Source: an uncultured Granulosicoccaceae bacterium (GTDB lineage Bacteria > Pseudomonadota > Gammaproteobacteria > CALCKW01). Taken from it: a stretch of 64,000 nt of DNA. Shown in pieces: positions 18,850-27,946 of this stretch. The notes beneath the pieces are model-generated. The model worked only from the letters and a program-made list of their open reading frames with translations. It ran no database searches and had not been told where the DNA came from. The stretch covers positions 116,117-180,116 of the forward strand of contig CALCKW010000009.1 of assembly GCA_937965695.1 (NCBI GenBank). The letters run 5' to 3'. A program made the position numbers and the translations under genes. The number at the start of each line of letters is the position of its first letter. The stretch's first letter is position 1.

Positions 18850-21309
18850 ATGGAGAATGCCCGATCGAACGACATGGATAGCGTATTGGCAACAGCAATT
18901 TACATTAAAGCTCAGGTTAGAAAAATGTCTCTGTTTTCCCAATCCATTCAAGCGCTGTTAAAGCTGGCACGCATGGGTCATAGGAAGAAGTTGTATTTTG
19001 ATCGGCAGTTCGCACAATTGAGCGAAGAAGAAAAAGCCCTAATGATTGAGGCTCTCTATGTAAGCCCTCGGGTGTTGACTATGGGTGTGCTCGCTTGCGT
19101 ATTCGCTACGCTTGCCAGCTTTGCCCAAAGTATGGACATGGGCTTTCTTGGTTTTGCTGCCGCCTTTGTATTGAGTGGTGTGTACCGCATTAAACAAATG
19201 CACGAATACATAACCAATTTAGATTCCCGTCCTTTTTCTGACTGGAAGTCTCTGGCAGTCATCAGCGGTGTTGTTCAAGGGCTACTACTTGGCACCTACT
19301 GCGCCTACACGATTTATACACACGATCACTTTAATGAGTTGCTTGCTTTTAGTCTTGTGCTCGGCAGCTTGGTCACTATCCCTAGCCGAAATTTCAGTTC
19401 TCGACGACTTGTGCGGTACCAACTACTCACCATCGGAACACCTGTCATCTCAGCTCTGCTACTGCAGTCGGATTGGAGATACTGGGTTCTGGCCACTTTA
19501 TGCCTACCCATGTTCTTGAGTATTGTGCAGCTAGCGGACAAATCTCGCGATACACTGATTCAAGTGATACGCCGACGAGTAGAAATAAAAACCTTGCTAC
19601 GGCAATTTGACACAGCCACGAATTTTATGCAGCATGGGTTTGTCATCATAGACAAAAATAAAAAAATATTAGTAATCAATGCTCGTGCAATGCTGTTGTT
19701 AGGTATCGAGAACTCTGGCAATTGGGTGGGGGGAAGATACGACGAGCTACTTGAACGCGCTTTGAAAATAAATCAACTGACGCCGACAGCTAAAGCGCAG
19801 CTATCGTATAACTCATTAAGTTCTAATCTAGAAATTGGTACTCACAAGGTGACTGCCGAGCTAACAAGTGGAGATTTTATAGAATCCACCACATCATATC
19901 GAGATGGACAACTCGTGGTTCTTTTAGAGGATGTTAGCGAGCGTATCCGATCCGCAGAACGTATCACATTTATGGCGACGCACGACTCGTTGACAGGACT
20001 GTGTAACCGCGAACACTTTCACGATTTATTCGGGCAACAATTGAGCAATCGCAAAGATGTGAAATGTATGTTGGCCGTCATTGATCTCGATGATTTTAAA
20101 AATATTAACGACACCTACGGTCACTCAGTTGGAGACGAGTTACTGATATCTGTCGCCGATGCGATAAAACAAACGTGCGATAACTACGCCATTTCTTGCC
20201 GTTTTGGTGGTGATGAGTTCGTGATTCTTGTTCCAGAAGTGTCGAACCCAGAAAAAATCGAAGACTTTCCCCGTCGACTCCATGAAGCACTTTCAGAAAA
20301 GGTTCAATTATCCAGTGTCAGTTTACAGCCACAATCTAGCATTGGTCTTGTGGTAGAAAGTCACTCTAACGCCACTATCGATGAGATGTTTGCACGTGCT
20401 GATTTAGCTTTGTACGAGAGCAAGGCCAAATCACGCGGCGGCTGGACCTTCTACAGCAAAATACTGGAAGCCAATCACCGTGAGCGACAGATACTGAAAG
20501 ATGAGCTCGCCCTTGCAATTGAGAACGACGACATAAAGGTCTCCTACCAACCCATTATCAACCTTGCAAGTGGCCGTGTGAGTACTTTTGAAGCATTGTC
20601 GCGCTGGAAGCACCCAGAGCACGGTGAAATCTCGCCTTCGATTTTCATACCACTTGCAGAAGAGATGGGCATCGTGGGGAAAATCACATCTATTGTGCTG
20701 CGCGACTCTATCGCCGAATGCTGCAAATGGCCTAAAGAAGTCGGTATCTCCGTGAACCTTTCAGCCACAGACTTCGATAATCCTGAACTTATCCGCGAAA
20801 TAGACTGTTTGTTGTGGTCAGCACAACTAAACCCTCATCGACTAGAAGTTGAAATAACAGAAGGCACGTTCATAGAAAACAAGCAGCTCGTCGCCACTGC
20901 AGTGAACCGCTTGCAAGAGCTTGGGGTACGAATTGCATTGGATGACTTTGGCACGGGATATTCGAATTTCAGTTACCTGCAAGAGGTTAGCCTCAACAAG
21001 CTGAAGATCGACCGATGTTTTGTCAAAGACATCTTAGAAAACCATCGATCAGCTTTACTGTTAAATGGGATCTCCGATATTGCTAAGCGACTTGAAATGT
21101 CAGTGACTGTGGAAGGTATCGAAACGGAAAAGCAGCTAAATGCGGTTAGAAAGGTCACCAATATAGACAATGTGCAGGGATGGGTTTTTTCCAAAGCTGT
21201 CAACCCAGAGACGGCTCTAGCTCTGGCAACAAAAATATTCTCACTGCCGCCGATAGAGCTCGAAAAAAATTATACAGAGGGAGAAAACGTGCTTAAGCGC
21301 AGCGCTTAG
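18850..21309 (+). CDS. Membrane GGDEF-EAL cyclic-di-GMP turnover protein
   Basis: 819 aa. N-terminal hydrophobic segments (~70-260) form a membrane sensor, followed by a PAS-like region (~265-370), GGDEF (~375-540) and EAL (~550-800). The GGDEF motif is intact (FGGDEF) but the inhibitory RxxD site is missing, so feedback inhibition is not expected. The EAL site is also intact: EALSRW, EITEG, LDDFGTGYS, KIDRCFV and VEGIET. Both synthesis and hydrolysis are chemically possible; many such hybrids act mainly as phosphodiesterases. Start codons at 18850, 18874 and 18925 are all possible and none has a strong ribosome site. It is divergent from the Rv1355c-like pair. Confidence 0.92.
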   Translation: MENARSNDMDSVLATAIYIKAQVRKMSLFSQSIQALLKLARMGHRKKLYFDRQFAQLSEEEKALMIEALYVSPRVLTMGVLACVFATLASFAQSMDMGFLGFAAAFVLSGVYRIKQMHEYITNLDSRPFSDWKSLAVISGVVQGLLLGTYCAYTIYTHDHFNELLAFSLVLGSLVTIPSRNFSSRRLVRYQLLTIGTPVISALLLQSDWRYWVLATLCLPMFLSIVQLADKSRDTLIQVIRRRVEIKTLLRQFDTATNFMQHGFVIIDKNKKILVINARAMLLLGIENSGNWVGGRYDELLERALKINQLTPTAKAQLSYNSLSSNLEIGTHKVTAELTSGDFIESTTSYRDGQLVVLLEDVSERIRSAERITFMATHDSLTGLCNREHFHDLFGQQLSNRKDVKCMLAVIDLDDFKNINDTYGHSVGDELLISVADAIKQTCDNYAISCRFGGDEFVILVPEVSNPEKIEDFPRRLHEALSEKVQLSSVSLQPQSSIGLVVESHSNATIDEMFARADLALYESKAKSRGGWTFYSKILEANHRERQILKDELALAIENDDIKVSYQPIINLASGRVSTFEALSRWKHPEHGEISPSIFIPLAEEMGIVGKITSIVLRDSIAECCKWPKEVGISVNLSATDFDNPELIREIDCLLWSAQLNPHRLEVEITEGTFIENKQLVATAVNRLQELGVRIALDDFGTGYSNFSYLQEVSLNKLKIDRCFVKDILENHRSALLLNGISDIAKRLEMSVTVEGIETEKQLNAVRKVTNIDNVQGWVFSKAVNPETALALATKIFSLPPIELEKNYTEGENVLKRSA

Positions 21310-21341
21310 ACGACGTTTTTAGAGTCAACTGTTGCCATCTT

Positions 21342-22304
21342 ATGAAAAAAATGTCTGATCAAAACTCGGAGTTCACCGATGCTGGAGTAGATAGGCAGAC
21401 ACTGAAACGCCTCTGCGTGACGAAGCCTCACCGTCATGCTATTGCACTGTTATTCAACTGGTTTGTCATCAGCACGACTGCAGCGCTGAGCTCGATTGAA
21501 TTCAATATTTTTATCTACATCATCGCTGTAACAATCATCGGTGCAAGGATGCACGCCCTGGCGGTATTGATGCATGACGCCGCTCATTTTCGGTTCTTGA
21601 AAAACAGGCGCTGGAATGATTTATTGTCCAATGTGCTAGTCATGTACCCCCTACTTTCATCCATTGGACGCTACAGAAAAAACCATTTACAGCACCACCA
21701 GAGCCTAAACACCGAGGATGATCCTGATTGGGTGGTTAAAATCGATCACAAAGATTTTACGTTTCCCAAAAGCAAAAGTGAGTTTATGTTCACTCTGGTT
21801 TCGTATTTTTTTGTTATTCGAGGTATTTTTGATGCACTTTGGTTTGTAAAGCGCTTCTCTCATGCAGAACCCAAAAAGACAAGTCTCAGACAACGAGCAC
21901 CTTCCATTATTTTTGCCGTGACTTTATTAATGGTATTGGCCTGGACTGATGGCTGGTCGAACTATTTGTTATATTGGCTAGTGCCCTTCTTTTCCACGTT
22001 TTTTATGTTTCAGTATGTCAGAAGTGTGGCGGAGCATTTTGGCGGACTTAGCTACGAAGGAGAGCTAAAATCTACCCGTACACTTAAGGCCAATGGGCTT
22101 GAGAGATTTTTTTTCGCCCCACACAACATTGGCTACCACCTAGAGCACCACTTATACCCGAGTGTTCCGTTCTACCATTTGCCCGAATTGCATCAAGTGC
22201 TCTTACGATCAGAAAACTACGCCAAATCTGCACACATCACACAAGGTGTACTAGGTGGTCTACTGCAAGAGTTGAGTAGAGCTCAGCCACCAAAAGTAGC
22301 TTAA
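21342..22304 (+). CDS. Fatty acid desaturase family protein
   Basis: Membrane di-iron desaturase/hydroxylase, 320 aa. The three histidine boxes are complete: HDAAH at residues 78-82, HLQHH at 115-119 and HLEHH near residue 265. There are about four hydrophobic helices in pairs around them. It introduces a double bond or hydroxyl into an acyl chain, or acts on a carotenoid-like lipid. It follows the GGDEF-EAL gene by 32 bases and may be cotranscribed with it. An alternative ATG lies 9 bases downstream. Confidence 0.88.
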   Translation: MKKMSDQNSEFTDAGVDRQTLKRLCVTKPHRHAIALLFNWFVISTTAALSSIEFNIFIYIIAVTIIGARMHALAVLMHDAAHFRFLKNRRWNDLLSNVLVMYPLLSSIGRYRKNHLQHHQSLNTEDDPDWVVKIDHKDFTFPKSKSEFMFTLVSYFFVIRGIFDALWFVKRFSHAEPKKTSLRQRAPSIIFAVTLLMVLAWTDGWSNYLLYWLVPFFSTFFMFQYVRSVAEHFGGLSYEGELKSTRTLKANGLERFFFAPHNIGYHLEHHLYPSVPFYHLPELHQVLLRSENYAKSAHITQGVLGGLLQELSRAQPPKVA

Positions 22305-22316
22305 AGCAATTCAGCG

Positions 22317-24530
22317 CTAGACAACAATTGGCAAACGTCGTTGACGCTCCCCCAACAAGGCAAGGGCGTTACACACAGCAGGTGCTATCGGCGGTACTCC
22401 AACTTCACCGATGCCACCTATCTCACCATCGCTGGCCAAAACTTTTACTTCCACCCGAGGTGCATCCGCCAACTTGACCATACGATAGTCGTGGTAGTTA
22501 CTTTGAACGACGGCACCGCCCTGAATATCACACTTGCCATACAATGCAGCGCTCAGACCGAAATGGATGCCTCCCGCTACTTGTGCTTGAATACTCTGCG
22601 GATTGATCGCTAACCCACAATCCACCGCAGCCCAGACACGGTGTACTTTAGGCATACCCGAAGCATCTCTAGAAACTTCAGCGACTTGGGCAACGGTGGT
22701 ACCAAAGCTGTGGACCACTGAAACGCCCATTGCTCGTCCTTGTGCATCCGCCTCACTGCGCCAAGCCGCCATTTCAGCGACCGCTCGCAAGGCGCGAGCC
22801 TCCGAAGAATTTACACCCAAGAGCTTAAGCCTGTAGGTCAAAGGGTCTTCGGAAGCAGCATGTGCAAGCTCGTCAATAAAGCTCTCGACAAAAAAACCGT
22901 GTTGCGAGAAATCGACGCTGCGCCAAAAGCCAGTAGGTACGACTTGCGGCTCACCAGCATGTCTTACTTTTACATGTTCAATCCTATAGGGGGGAGCAGG
23001 CGCAGCGACATCTTGTGTTGCAAGGTAATGGCGCGAATCCCAAAACCGCGGCATGCCGTCGTTCTCCAAGCCCGCGCGAAACTGCGCCAATACCATCGGC
23101 CGGTAGACATCAGTGCGCATATCCATTTCACGCGACCAAGTCATTTTGACCGCTTCACCGGACTCTTGGTGCAGCTGGACCGCTTGCTGTAACCAATCCA
23201 ATGGGTCGTTGGTTATACCAACACCCACACGACGGCCAAAACCTCCACCCATTGTGCAGGGGTGCAACACGACATCATCGAGATCTAAGCTGGCAACCTT
23301 TGCAGCCTTTTTTCTGGCCATTAGGGGGTTTTGCACGCCGCATTGCACGTGCATCTTTCCGTCTTGCTGCCACACCGTGGCATTCATGGGTTCCATGGTT
23401 GCATGTGCCAAGTAAGGCACAAAATACTCGGCATTCACCTGATTGCCGGCATCGGCCATCGCCAGTCCAACATCTCCCTTTTCAAACAGCGTGCTGAGCT
23501 CCCCTGCCAAAGCAGCACGTTGATCTGCTTCTAAGCTCTCAGAGCTCACCGCCTTATTGTCGTGCGCTTTGGCACTATATTTTAGTGCTCGTACAGCCTG
23601 CTCAGCCCGCCAAGGATTATCTGCGACCACGGCCACGCCTTTATCTATCGAGTAGACACCCGAAACACCCCTACGCTTTAAAATCTCATCATCGTTGTCG
23701 ATGCTATCTATTTCGACACCGAATGCACCGATGGGTGCCACGGCTGCGTATTTCATATCCGGCACATCAGCGTCTATGCCGTAAATAGCTTGTGTTTTCA
23801 CTTTGCTCTCGACATCAATGCGGGGTATTGCTTGTCCGATAATTCGATATTGGGTGATGTCTTTAAAATCGACTTCAGTTGGCGCATCAAGCTTAGAAGC
23901 AGCCGCAACTAAATCGCCATAGGATTTTTTTCTACCACTGTCTTGGTGTTCGACAATTCCCCCGGCTGTACTAAGAGATTGAACATCAACAGACCATTCG
24001 TTTGCTGCGGCCTGCATTAACATCGCCCGTCCAGCGGCTGCTGCCGCTCGCATGGACAACCAACCTGTTCCTCGGATGGCTGTGGAGCCCCCTGTCATCT
24101 GCAGACTCATTAAATCGGCGATGCGGTGTATGCCATTTTGGAACATGCCTTCAGCCCAACCCGGTGGGCTCACTTGCTCTCGAATAAAAGGCTCCAGCGC
24201 AGCCCCATTGGCAAAGGCAACTTCGGCAGGCGCTAGCTCAATACGCATTTGCTCCCAGTCAACATCCAATTCTTCGGCAACAATTTGCCCCAATCCTGTC
24301 TGGCTCCCCTGGCCCATTTCTGTATGTGGTACCAACAAGACCACTTCGTTGTCGGGGGTGATACGAATCCAAAGACTTAAGCTCTGCCCCTTCGAGCCAG
24401 ATTGACTTTTTCGCTGGTGCTCGAGCCGATTGTGGGTAGCCAAGTGCGCACCCAGACCCGCCACCCCGAGGAGAAGCCCCCCACCGACAGCAGCACCACT
24501 GAGTAACAGCCCTCTTCTCGTGATCCCCAT
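22317..24530 (-). CDS. Molybdopterin-binding hydroxylase large subunit (IorB / xanthine dehydrogenase family), Tat-exported
   Basis: 737-aa catalytic subunit of a molybdenum hydroxylase, closest in layout to isoquinoline 1-oxidoreductase beta (IorB) and periplasmic aldehyde dehydrogenases. The ATG at 24530 starts a twin-arginine signal (ITRRGLLLSGAA), so the enzyme works in the periplasm. Moco-contact motif MGGGFGRR is central, and the C-terminal GIGEVGVPPIAPA holds the catalytic Glu of the family. One base separates it from the iron-sulfur subunit stop. No FAD subunit is present, so electrons probably go to a cytochrome or the respiratory chain. Substrate unknown (aldehyde or N-heterocycle). 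Confidence 0.9.
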   Translation of the reverse strand: MGITRRGLLLSGAAVGGGLLLGVAGLGAHLATHNRLEHQRKSQSGSKGQSLSLWIRITPDNEVVLLVPHTEMGQGSQTGLGQIVAEELDVDWEQMRIELAPAEVAFANGAALEPFIREQVSPPGWAEGMFQNGIHRIADLMSLQMTGGSTAIRGTGWLSMRAAAAAGRAMLMQAAANEWSVDVQSLSTAGGIVEHQDSGRKKSYGDLVAAASKLDAPTEVDFKDITQYRIIGQAIPRIDVESKVKTQAIYGIDADVPDMKYAAVAPIGAFGVEIDSIDNDDEILKRRGVSGVYSIDKGVAVVADNPWRAEQAVRALKYSAKAHDNKAVSSESLEADQRAALAGELSTLFEKGDVGLAMADAGNQVNAEYFVPYLAHATMEPMNATVWQQDGKMHVQCGVQNPLMARKKAAKVASLDLDDVVLHPCTMGGGFGRRVGVGITNDPLDWLQQAVQLHQESGEAVKMTWSREMDMRTDVYRPMVLAQFRAGLENDGMPRFWDSRHYLATQDVAAPAPPYRIEHVKVRHAGEPQVVPTGFWRSVDFSQHGFFVESFIDELAHAASEDPLTYRLKLLGVNSSEARALRAVAEMAAWRSEADAQGRAMGVSVVHSFGTTVAQVAEVSRDASGMPKVHRVWAAVDCGLAINPQSIQAQVAGGIHFGLSAALYGKCDIQGGAVVQSNYHDYRMVKLADAPRVEVKVLASDGEIGGIGEVGVPPIAPAVCNALALLGERQRRLPIVV

Positions 24531-24531
24531 A

Positions 24532-24984
24532 TCAGATACTCCCTGCCGCATCTTTAATAGCCGCGCGCACGGCATCGTACGAACCACATCGACAAATATT
24601 GGTCATGGCGATATCAATGTCCTCGTCAGAAGGGTTCTGGTTTTGCTGCAGCAGTGCGAGCGCCGCCATCTGCATCCCGGACTGACAATATCCGCACTGC
24701 GGTACTTGGTGTTTGATCCAAGCCTCTTGCAATTGATGAGGTGTATCTGCGGCACTCAGCGATTCAATCGTTCGAATGTCTTTGCCCTGCGCGGCAGCAA
24801 CAGGAAAAGAACAAGACCGTACCGCCTGTCCATCAACATGAACTGTGCAAGCGCCGCATTGTGCAATACCACAACCAAACTTGGTTCCACGCAGGCCAAG
24901 CTCCTCGCGCAAAGCCCACAACAAAGGCATCTCAGGCTCAACATCAATTTGATGCGACTCACCGTTTACTGAAAGCAAAACCAT
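24532..24984 (-). CDS. (2Fe-2S)-binding small subunit of molybdenum hydroxylase (IorA family)
   Basis: 150 aa. The N-terminal plant-ferredoxin-type cluster motif reads [15 protein letters not shown] with a further Cys in VRSCSFP. The C-terminal four-helix domain carries the second cluster, CGYCQSGM and CRCGSY. Together they move electrons away from the molybdenum centre of the downstream subunit. ATG at 24984 (GAGA upstream) was chosen over a TTG at 24990. It lacks its own signal and is probably carried out with the Tat-tagged large subunit. Confidence 0.93.
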   Translation of the reverse strand: MVLLSVNGESHQIDVEPEMPLLWALREELGLRGTKFGCGIAQCGACTVHVDGQAVRSCSFPVAAAQGKDIRTIESLSAADTPHQLQEAWIKHQVPQCGYCQSGMQMAALALLQQNQNPSDEDIDIAMTNICRCGSYDAVRAAIKDAAGSI

Positions 24985-25365
24985 CGTCAATCTCTGTCGG
25001 CTAATTAGAAGTAATGTGATTATAGATGACTGACGAATCCATCACCTGCTCTGGACAAAGGCGACTCAACAATATGTCGCTTAATTTTTATCAAGTACTC
25101 TTTTTCTCATCGATTATATTCTTCCTTCTGCACATGCAGGCAAGAATGCCCTGCACTGACTCACGCCCTCAAGCCTTATAGTTATTGAGACATCAAGCCA
25201 AAACGGATGTCGCCGGCAAAACCGTTAATTTTGCTCAGTGCAAGCGTCCAACACAATTATTCAGTACACTGCTTAATCGTCCTAAAAACCTGCTACAAGC
25301 AATGCATCGTACTACACTAATTCAGTGAGTTTTCCGGCCTACGGAATTGATAGAGGTTTAGAAGA
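24985..25365 (+). other. Intergenic region upstream of the FeeM-like gene
   Basis: About 380 bases between divergent genes (molybdenum hydroxylase and FeeM-like). No coding frame, tRNA or clear terminator seen. It must hold both promoters. Confidence 0.5.
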
Positions 25366-26070
25366 ATGACGATTGAAACAGTGAGCGCAGAGCGCCCCGC
25401 TGAGAACGGATTTAATAGAAAGATTTCAGAATTTATTAAACGCGTTGAATACCGGCGCCTCGAAAAGCCAGAAGAATTGGAAGAGGCTTACAGTCTTAGA
25501 TACAAATCTTATAGACGCGAAAATTTAATAGCAGAAAGCCCAGAACAGCGCTTTGAGGACCATCTAGATACGGTAGACAACACACACATATTTGGATTGT
25601 ATCTTGATCAAAAAATCATCAGTAGCATTCGACTCCACGTTTTAGATAAAAACAACCGCCAATCCCCAAGCCTACTTGTATTTGAGGACAAGCTAAGGCC
25701 TATGCTCAACGACGGCAAGGTAATCGTCGATCCCAGTAGGTTTTGTACGGACTACGAAGCATCCAGAAAATATAGAGCACTACCTTATGCAACATTGCGG
25801 CTTGCTGGCATGGCTGTACTCTACTTTAACGCTGATCATTGCCTGACAATGGTCAGAAATGAACACGCAGCATTTTATAAAAAAATATATAACTCAGTGC
25901 AAATAGGTGAGACAAGGCCATATAAAAGTGTCAACTTCCAAGTTGCACTGTACTGCGCAGACGCAAAAATAATCCGTGCAAATGTTGCGCGGCGATACCC
26001 TTTTTTTAAGGCAAACCTTGACGAAATTGCATCGTTGTTTGTACGAAAGAATGACTCAGCGACAGCATGA
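25366..26070 (+). CDS. N-acyl amino acid synthase FeeM-like / autoinducer-synthase-fold protein
   Basis: 234 aa of the GNAT/LuxI-like superfamily that transfers acyl groups from acyl carrier protein to amino acids. Visible features are the N-terminal SLRYKSYRREN segment, the SSIRLHVL strand and the VDPSRFC...YRALPYATLRLAGMAVL block followed by MVRNEHAAFYKKI, all typical of FeeM-type proteins. There is no partner LuxR gene nearby. It may make a long-chain N-acyl amino acid used as signal or surfactant. A desaturase and a molybdenum hydroxylase lie within 4 kb, but they are not in its operon. Product not determinable from sequence. Confidence 0.75.
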   Translation: MTIETVSAERPAENGFNRKISEFIKRVEYRRLEKPEELEEAYSLRYKSYRRENLIAESPEQRFEDHLDTVDNTHIFGLYLDQKIISSIRLHVLDKNNRQSPSLLVFEDKLRPMLNDGKVIVDPSRFCTDYEASRKYRALPYATLRLAGMAVLYFNADHCLTMVRNEHAAFYKKIYNSVQIGETRPYKSVNFQVALYCADAKIIRANVARRYPFFKANLDEIASLFVRKNDSATA

Positions 26071-26082
26071 CAAATCTTGGAA

Positions 26083-26245
26083 TTCTAAGATCACACTTGG
26101 TCAGTGACGTCGGTGTGAAAAACTTGGGCCCAGCAAGGCGCGAATCACCAGAAATAACGGCGCTATTGGTCAAACTTGCTTCGAGGCTAGGCTGAACAGT
26201 GTGCGTCCACGGTGCGTGGCATGACTTAATCTGAGATTTCCTAGC
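26083..26245 (-). repeat. Dispersed intergenic repeat, copy A
   Basis: Reverse-oriented copy of a repeat also at 38.5, 40.9 and 50.1 kb. Its plus-strand right end reads GACTTAATCTGAG then TTCCTAGC; its left part, reversed, reads GATTCGCGCCTTGCTG and CGACGTCACTGACC as in copy C. The middle has diverged. It fills the convergent gap between the FeeM-like gene and the glycosylase gene, whose TAG stop lies within the repeat end. Confidence 0.75.
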
Positions 26246-26870
26246 TTTTAGCCAAGGTCGTTGCACCATAGAGTTTCCACATCAGCAGTGCGCAAGCACC
26301 ACGATGCGGGGACCATTTTTCGGTCAAGGGGTAGAACGTTGAACCCTTAGGCTGATCAGCCAATTGATGCAAACGCTGGAAAGCAATTTGAATAGCGAGG
26401 TCATCAGCAGGCCATATGTCTGGTCTGCCCTCGGCGAACAACAGATAAATTTCAGCACTCCAACGGCCTAGACCACGTACAGAAGTTATAGCAGCAATAG
26501 CCGCTTCGTCGTCCATCCGCGCCACCTTGCGCAGGCTCAGCTCTCCACTCGTACATTTGCCAGCCAGATCTTGCGCGTAGCTGGCCTTTCGCTCACTCAA
26601 CCCAGCCGCACATAAAGTCTTGTGGTCACACTCAAGCACATTCTGCGCTGAGACAGTACCGTCGAAAGTCTCCTGCAATCGTCGCCAAACCGCAGCAGCA
26701 GAATGTGTAGAGATCTGTTGAGCGGTGATAATCTGCAAGAGTGTAGAAAAATTTTTGGGCCGATGCCGCGGAGCCGGATACCCTACCAGCTCTAGTCCGT
26801 GCCGCAAAACAGGGTCGACTTTAGCTACGGAATCTAAGCTGGCTTTAATTTGCGTTTGTTTAAGACCCAC
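26241..26870 (-). CDS. DNA-3-methyladenine glycosylase II family (HhH-GPD)
   Basis: 209 aa base-excision repair glycosylase that removes alkylated purines. The helix-hairpin-helix VRGLGRWSAE and the following catalytic Asp in PADDLAIQ are present. It is the compact form without the AlkA N-terminal domain or Ada fusion. It uses a GTG start 9 bases after the tdk stop, so the two are cotranscribed. Its TAG stop codon (26241-26243) is contributed by the end of repeat copy A. Confidence 0.88.
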   Translation of the reverse strand: MGLKQTQIKASLDSVAKVDPVLRHGLELVGYPAPRHRPKNFSTLLQIITAQQISTHSAAAVWRRLQETFDGTVSAQNVLECDHKTLCAAGLSERKASYAQDLAGKCTSGELSLRKVARMDDEAAIAAITSVRGLGRWSAEIYLLFAEGRPDIWPADDLAIQIAFQRLHQLADQPKGSTFYPLTEKWSPHRGACALLMWKLYGATTLAKS

Positions 26871-26879
26871 AAGAGGGTC

Positions 26880-27488
26880 TCACGCTTGTTCAGCCTCATG
26901 CTGGGCCACCCAGCCTGCCATCGCTTCACGGTAGTGACGGCGGCACTTAGACACATAGCGCGAATTGCCACCAATCTCGATTTGCCCGCCTTCAAAAACG
27001 GCCTGCCCCGAACTGTCTAATCGCAGCACCATAGTCGCTTTGCGACCACAACTACACACGGTTTTAAGCTCTGTCAGCTTGTCTGCGATGGCCAACAGAC
27101 GGCTCGAACCAGGGAAAAGCTGCCCTTGAAAATCAGTACGAATGCCATAACAGAGCACAGGAACATTCAATTGATCAACAACGGCCGCCAGCATGTCTAC
27201 CTGCGTTGCACTTAGAAATTGGGCTTCATCTACCAACACGCAAGAGATATCGTTGTCTTTGATTTGCACCTGAATGTCGTCAAAGAGCATCGAATCTGCA
27301 CCGAAAGTAGAAGCCTCTGCCTCTAACCCGATGCGAGATTTAATTCGTCCAACGCCAAAACGGTGATCAATGGCCGCAGTGTAAAGCAGTACTCGCATAC
27401 CTTGTTCAAGGTAGTTGTGTGCAGATTGCAGTAATGCAGTCGATTTACCTGCATTCATTGACGAATAGTAGAAATATAGCTGCGCCAC
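26880..27488 (-). CDS. tdk: Thymidine kinase (type II)
   Basis: 202 aa salvage enzyme phosphorylating thymidine with ATP. The P-loop SSMNAGKST is near residue 9-17, Walker [10 protein letters not shown] near residue 87, and a C-terminal zinc site is formed by CSCGRK and the later CRRH. GTG start at 27488 with GGAGGAG six bases upstream. Length is normal for the family. Confidence 0.95.
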   Translation of the reverse strand: MAQLYFYYSSMNAGKSTALLQSAHNYLEQGMRVLLYTAAIDHRFGVGRIKSRIGLEAEASTFGADSMLFDDIQVQIKDNDISCVLVDEAQFLSATQVDMLAAVVDQLNVPVLCYGIRTDFQGQLFPGSSRLLAIADKLTELKTVCSCGRKATMVLRLDSSGQAVFEGGQIEIGGNSRYVSKCRRHYREAMAGWVAQHEAEQA

Positions 27489-27946
27489 ACGAGGCTCCTC
27501 CGATTGAGTTTAAATTTTAACCTCTACTGTTTCGAAGTGCCACTGTGACGTCACATGCCATGCCCGGCCCTTTGAATAACTGCAACGGCACACAAGTAAG
27601 GAAGCCATGTTTTTCGAATCGTTAAGCTGTTTTTTCGACCGTTGGTCAAAAAATGCACAGAGCCTTCGAGCCCCGCATAAAATAAAGCTTCCCACAGGTT
27701 TATCCACTGACTTATCCACAGATACTGTGGATAAATGGCGAGCCATAAGTCATTGATAAATAAACACTTGACAGATTGCTCCGTCTATACTTGGTCAATT
27801 ATTCAAGTACAACGCGGAAACTATCCACACTGAATAAAAATCAATTTGTCAATAGATCTTTACAAATTTTATGCTGACTTTTTTTCCAATTAGAACAAAT
27901 ATGAATCATTCATAAACACGTTGTAAATACAACCGTTAAAGGCGTC
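27489..27946 (+). other. AT-rich intergenic region with DnaA-box cluster
   Basis: About 460 bases between two minus-strand genes. Coding frames here are short and unconvincing. It includes the DnaA-box group described separately and, to its right (27830-27946), a strongly AT-rich stretch. Confidence 0.6.
27700..27829 (+). promoter_or_regulatory. Cluster of four DnaA-box-like sites
   Basis: TTATCCACT at 27700-27708, TTATCCACA (exact consensus) at 27712-27720, its inverse TGTGGATAA at 27726-27734, and CTATCCACA at 27821-27829. The second and third form a 10-bp inverted repeat with a 3-base centre. Density is far above chance and AT-rich DNA follows. Could be a DnaA-regulated promoter, a DnaA-titration site or part of an origin; dnaA, dnaN and gidA are not nearby. 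Confidence 0.55.

Noticed and set aside
18767..18961. 64-codon frame just before the GGDEF-EAL gene
   Set aside because: Overlaps the start of the large gene in another frame, Arg/Gln-rich, no ribosome site.
27510..27746. 78-codon minus-strand frame across the DnaA boxes
   Set aside because: Composition unlike neighbours, no ribosome site, spans regulatory-looking sequence.
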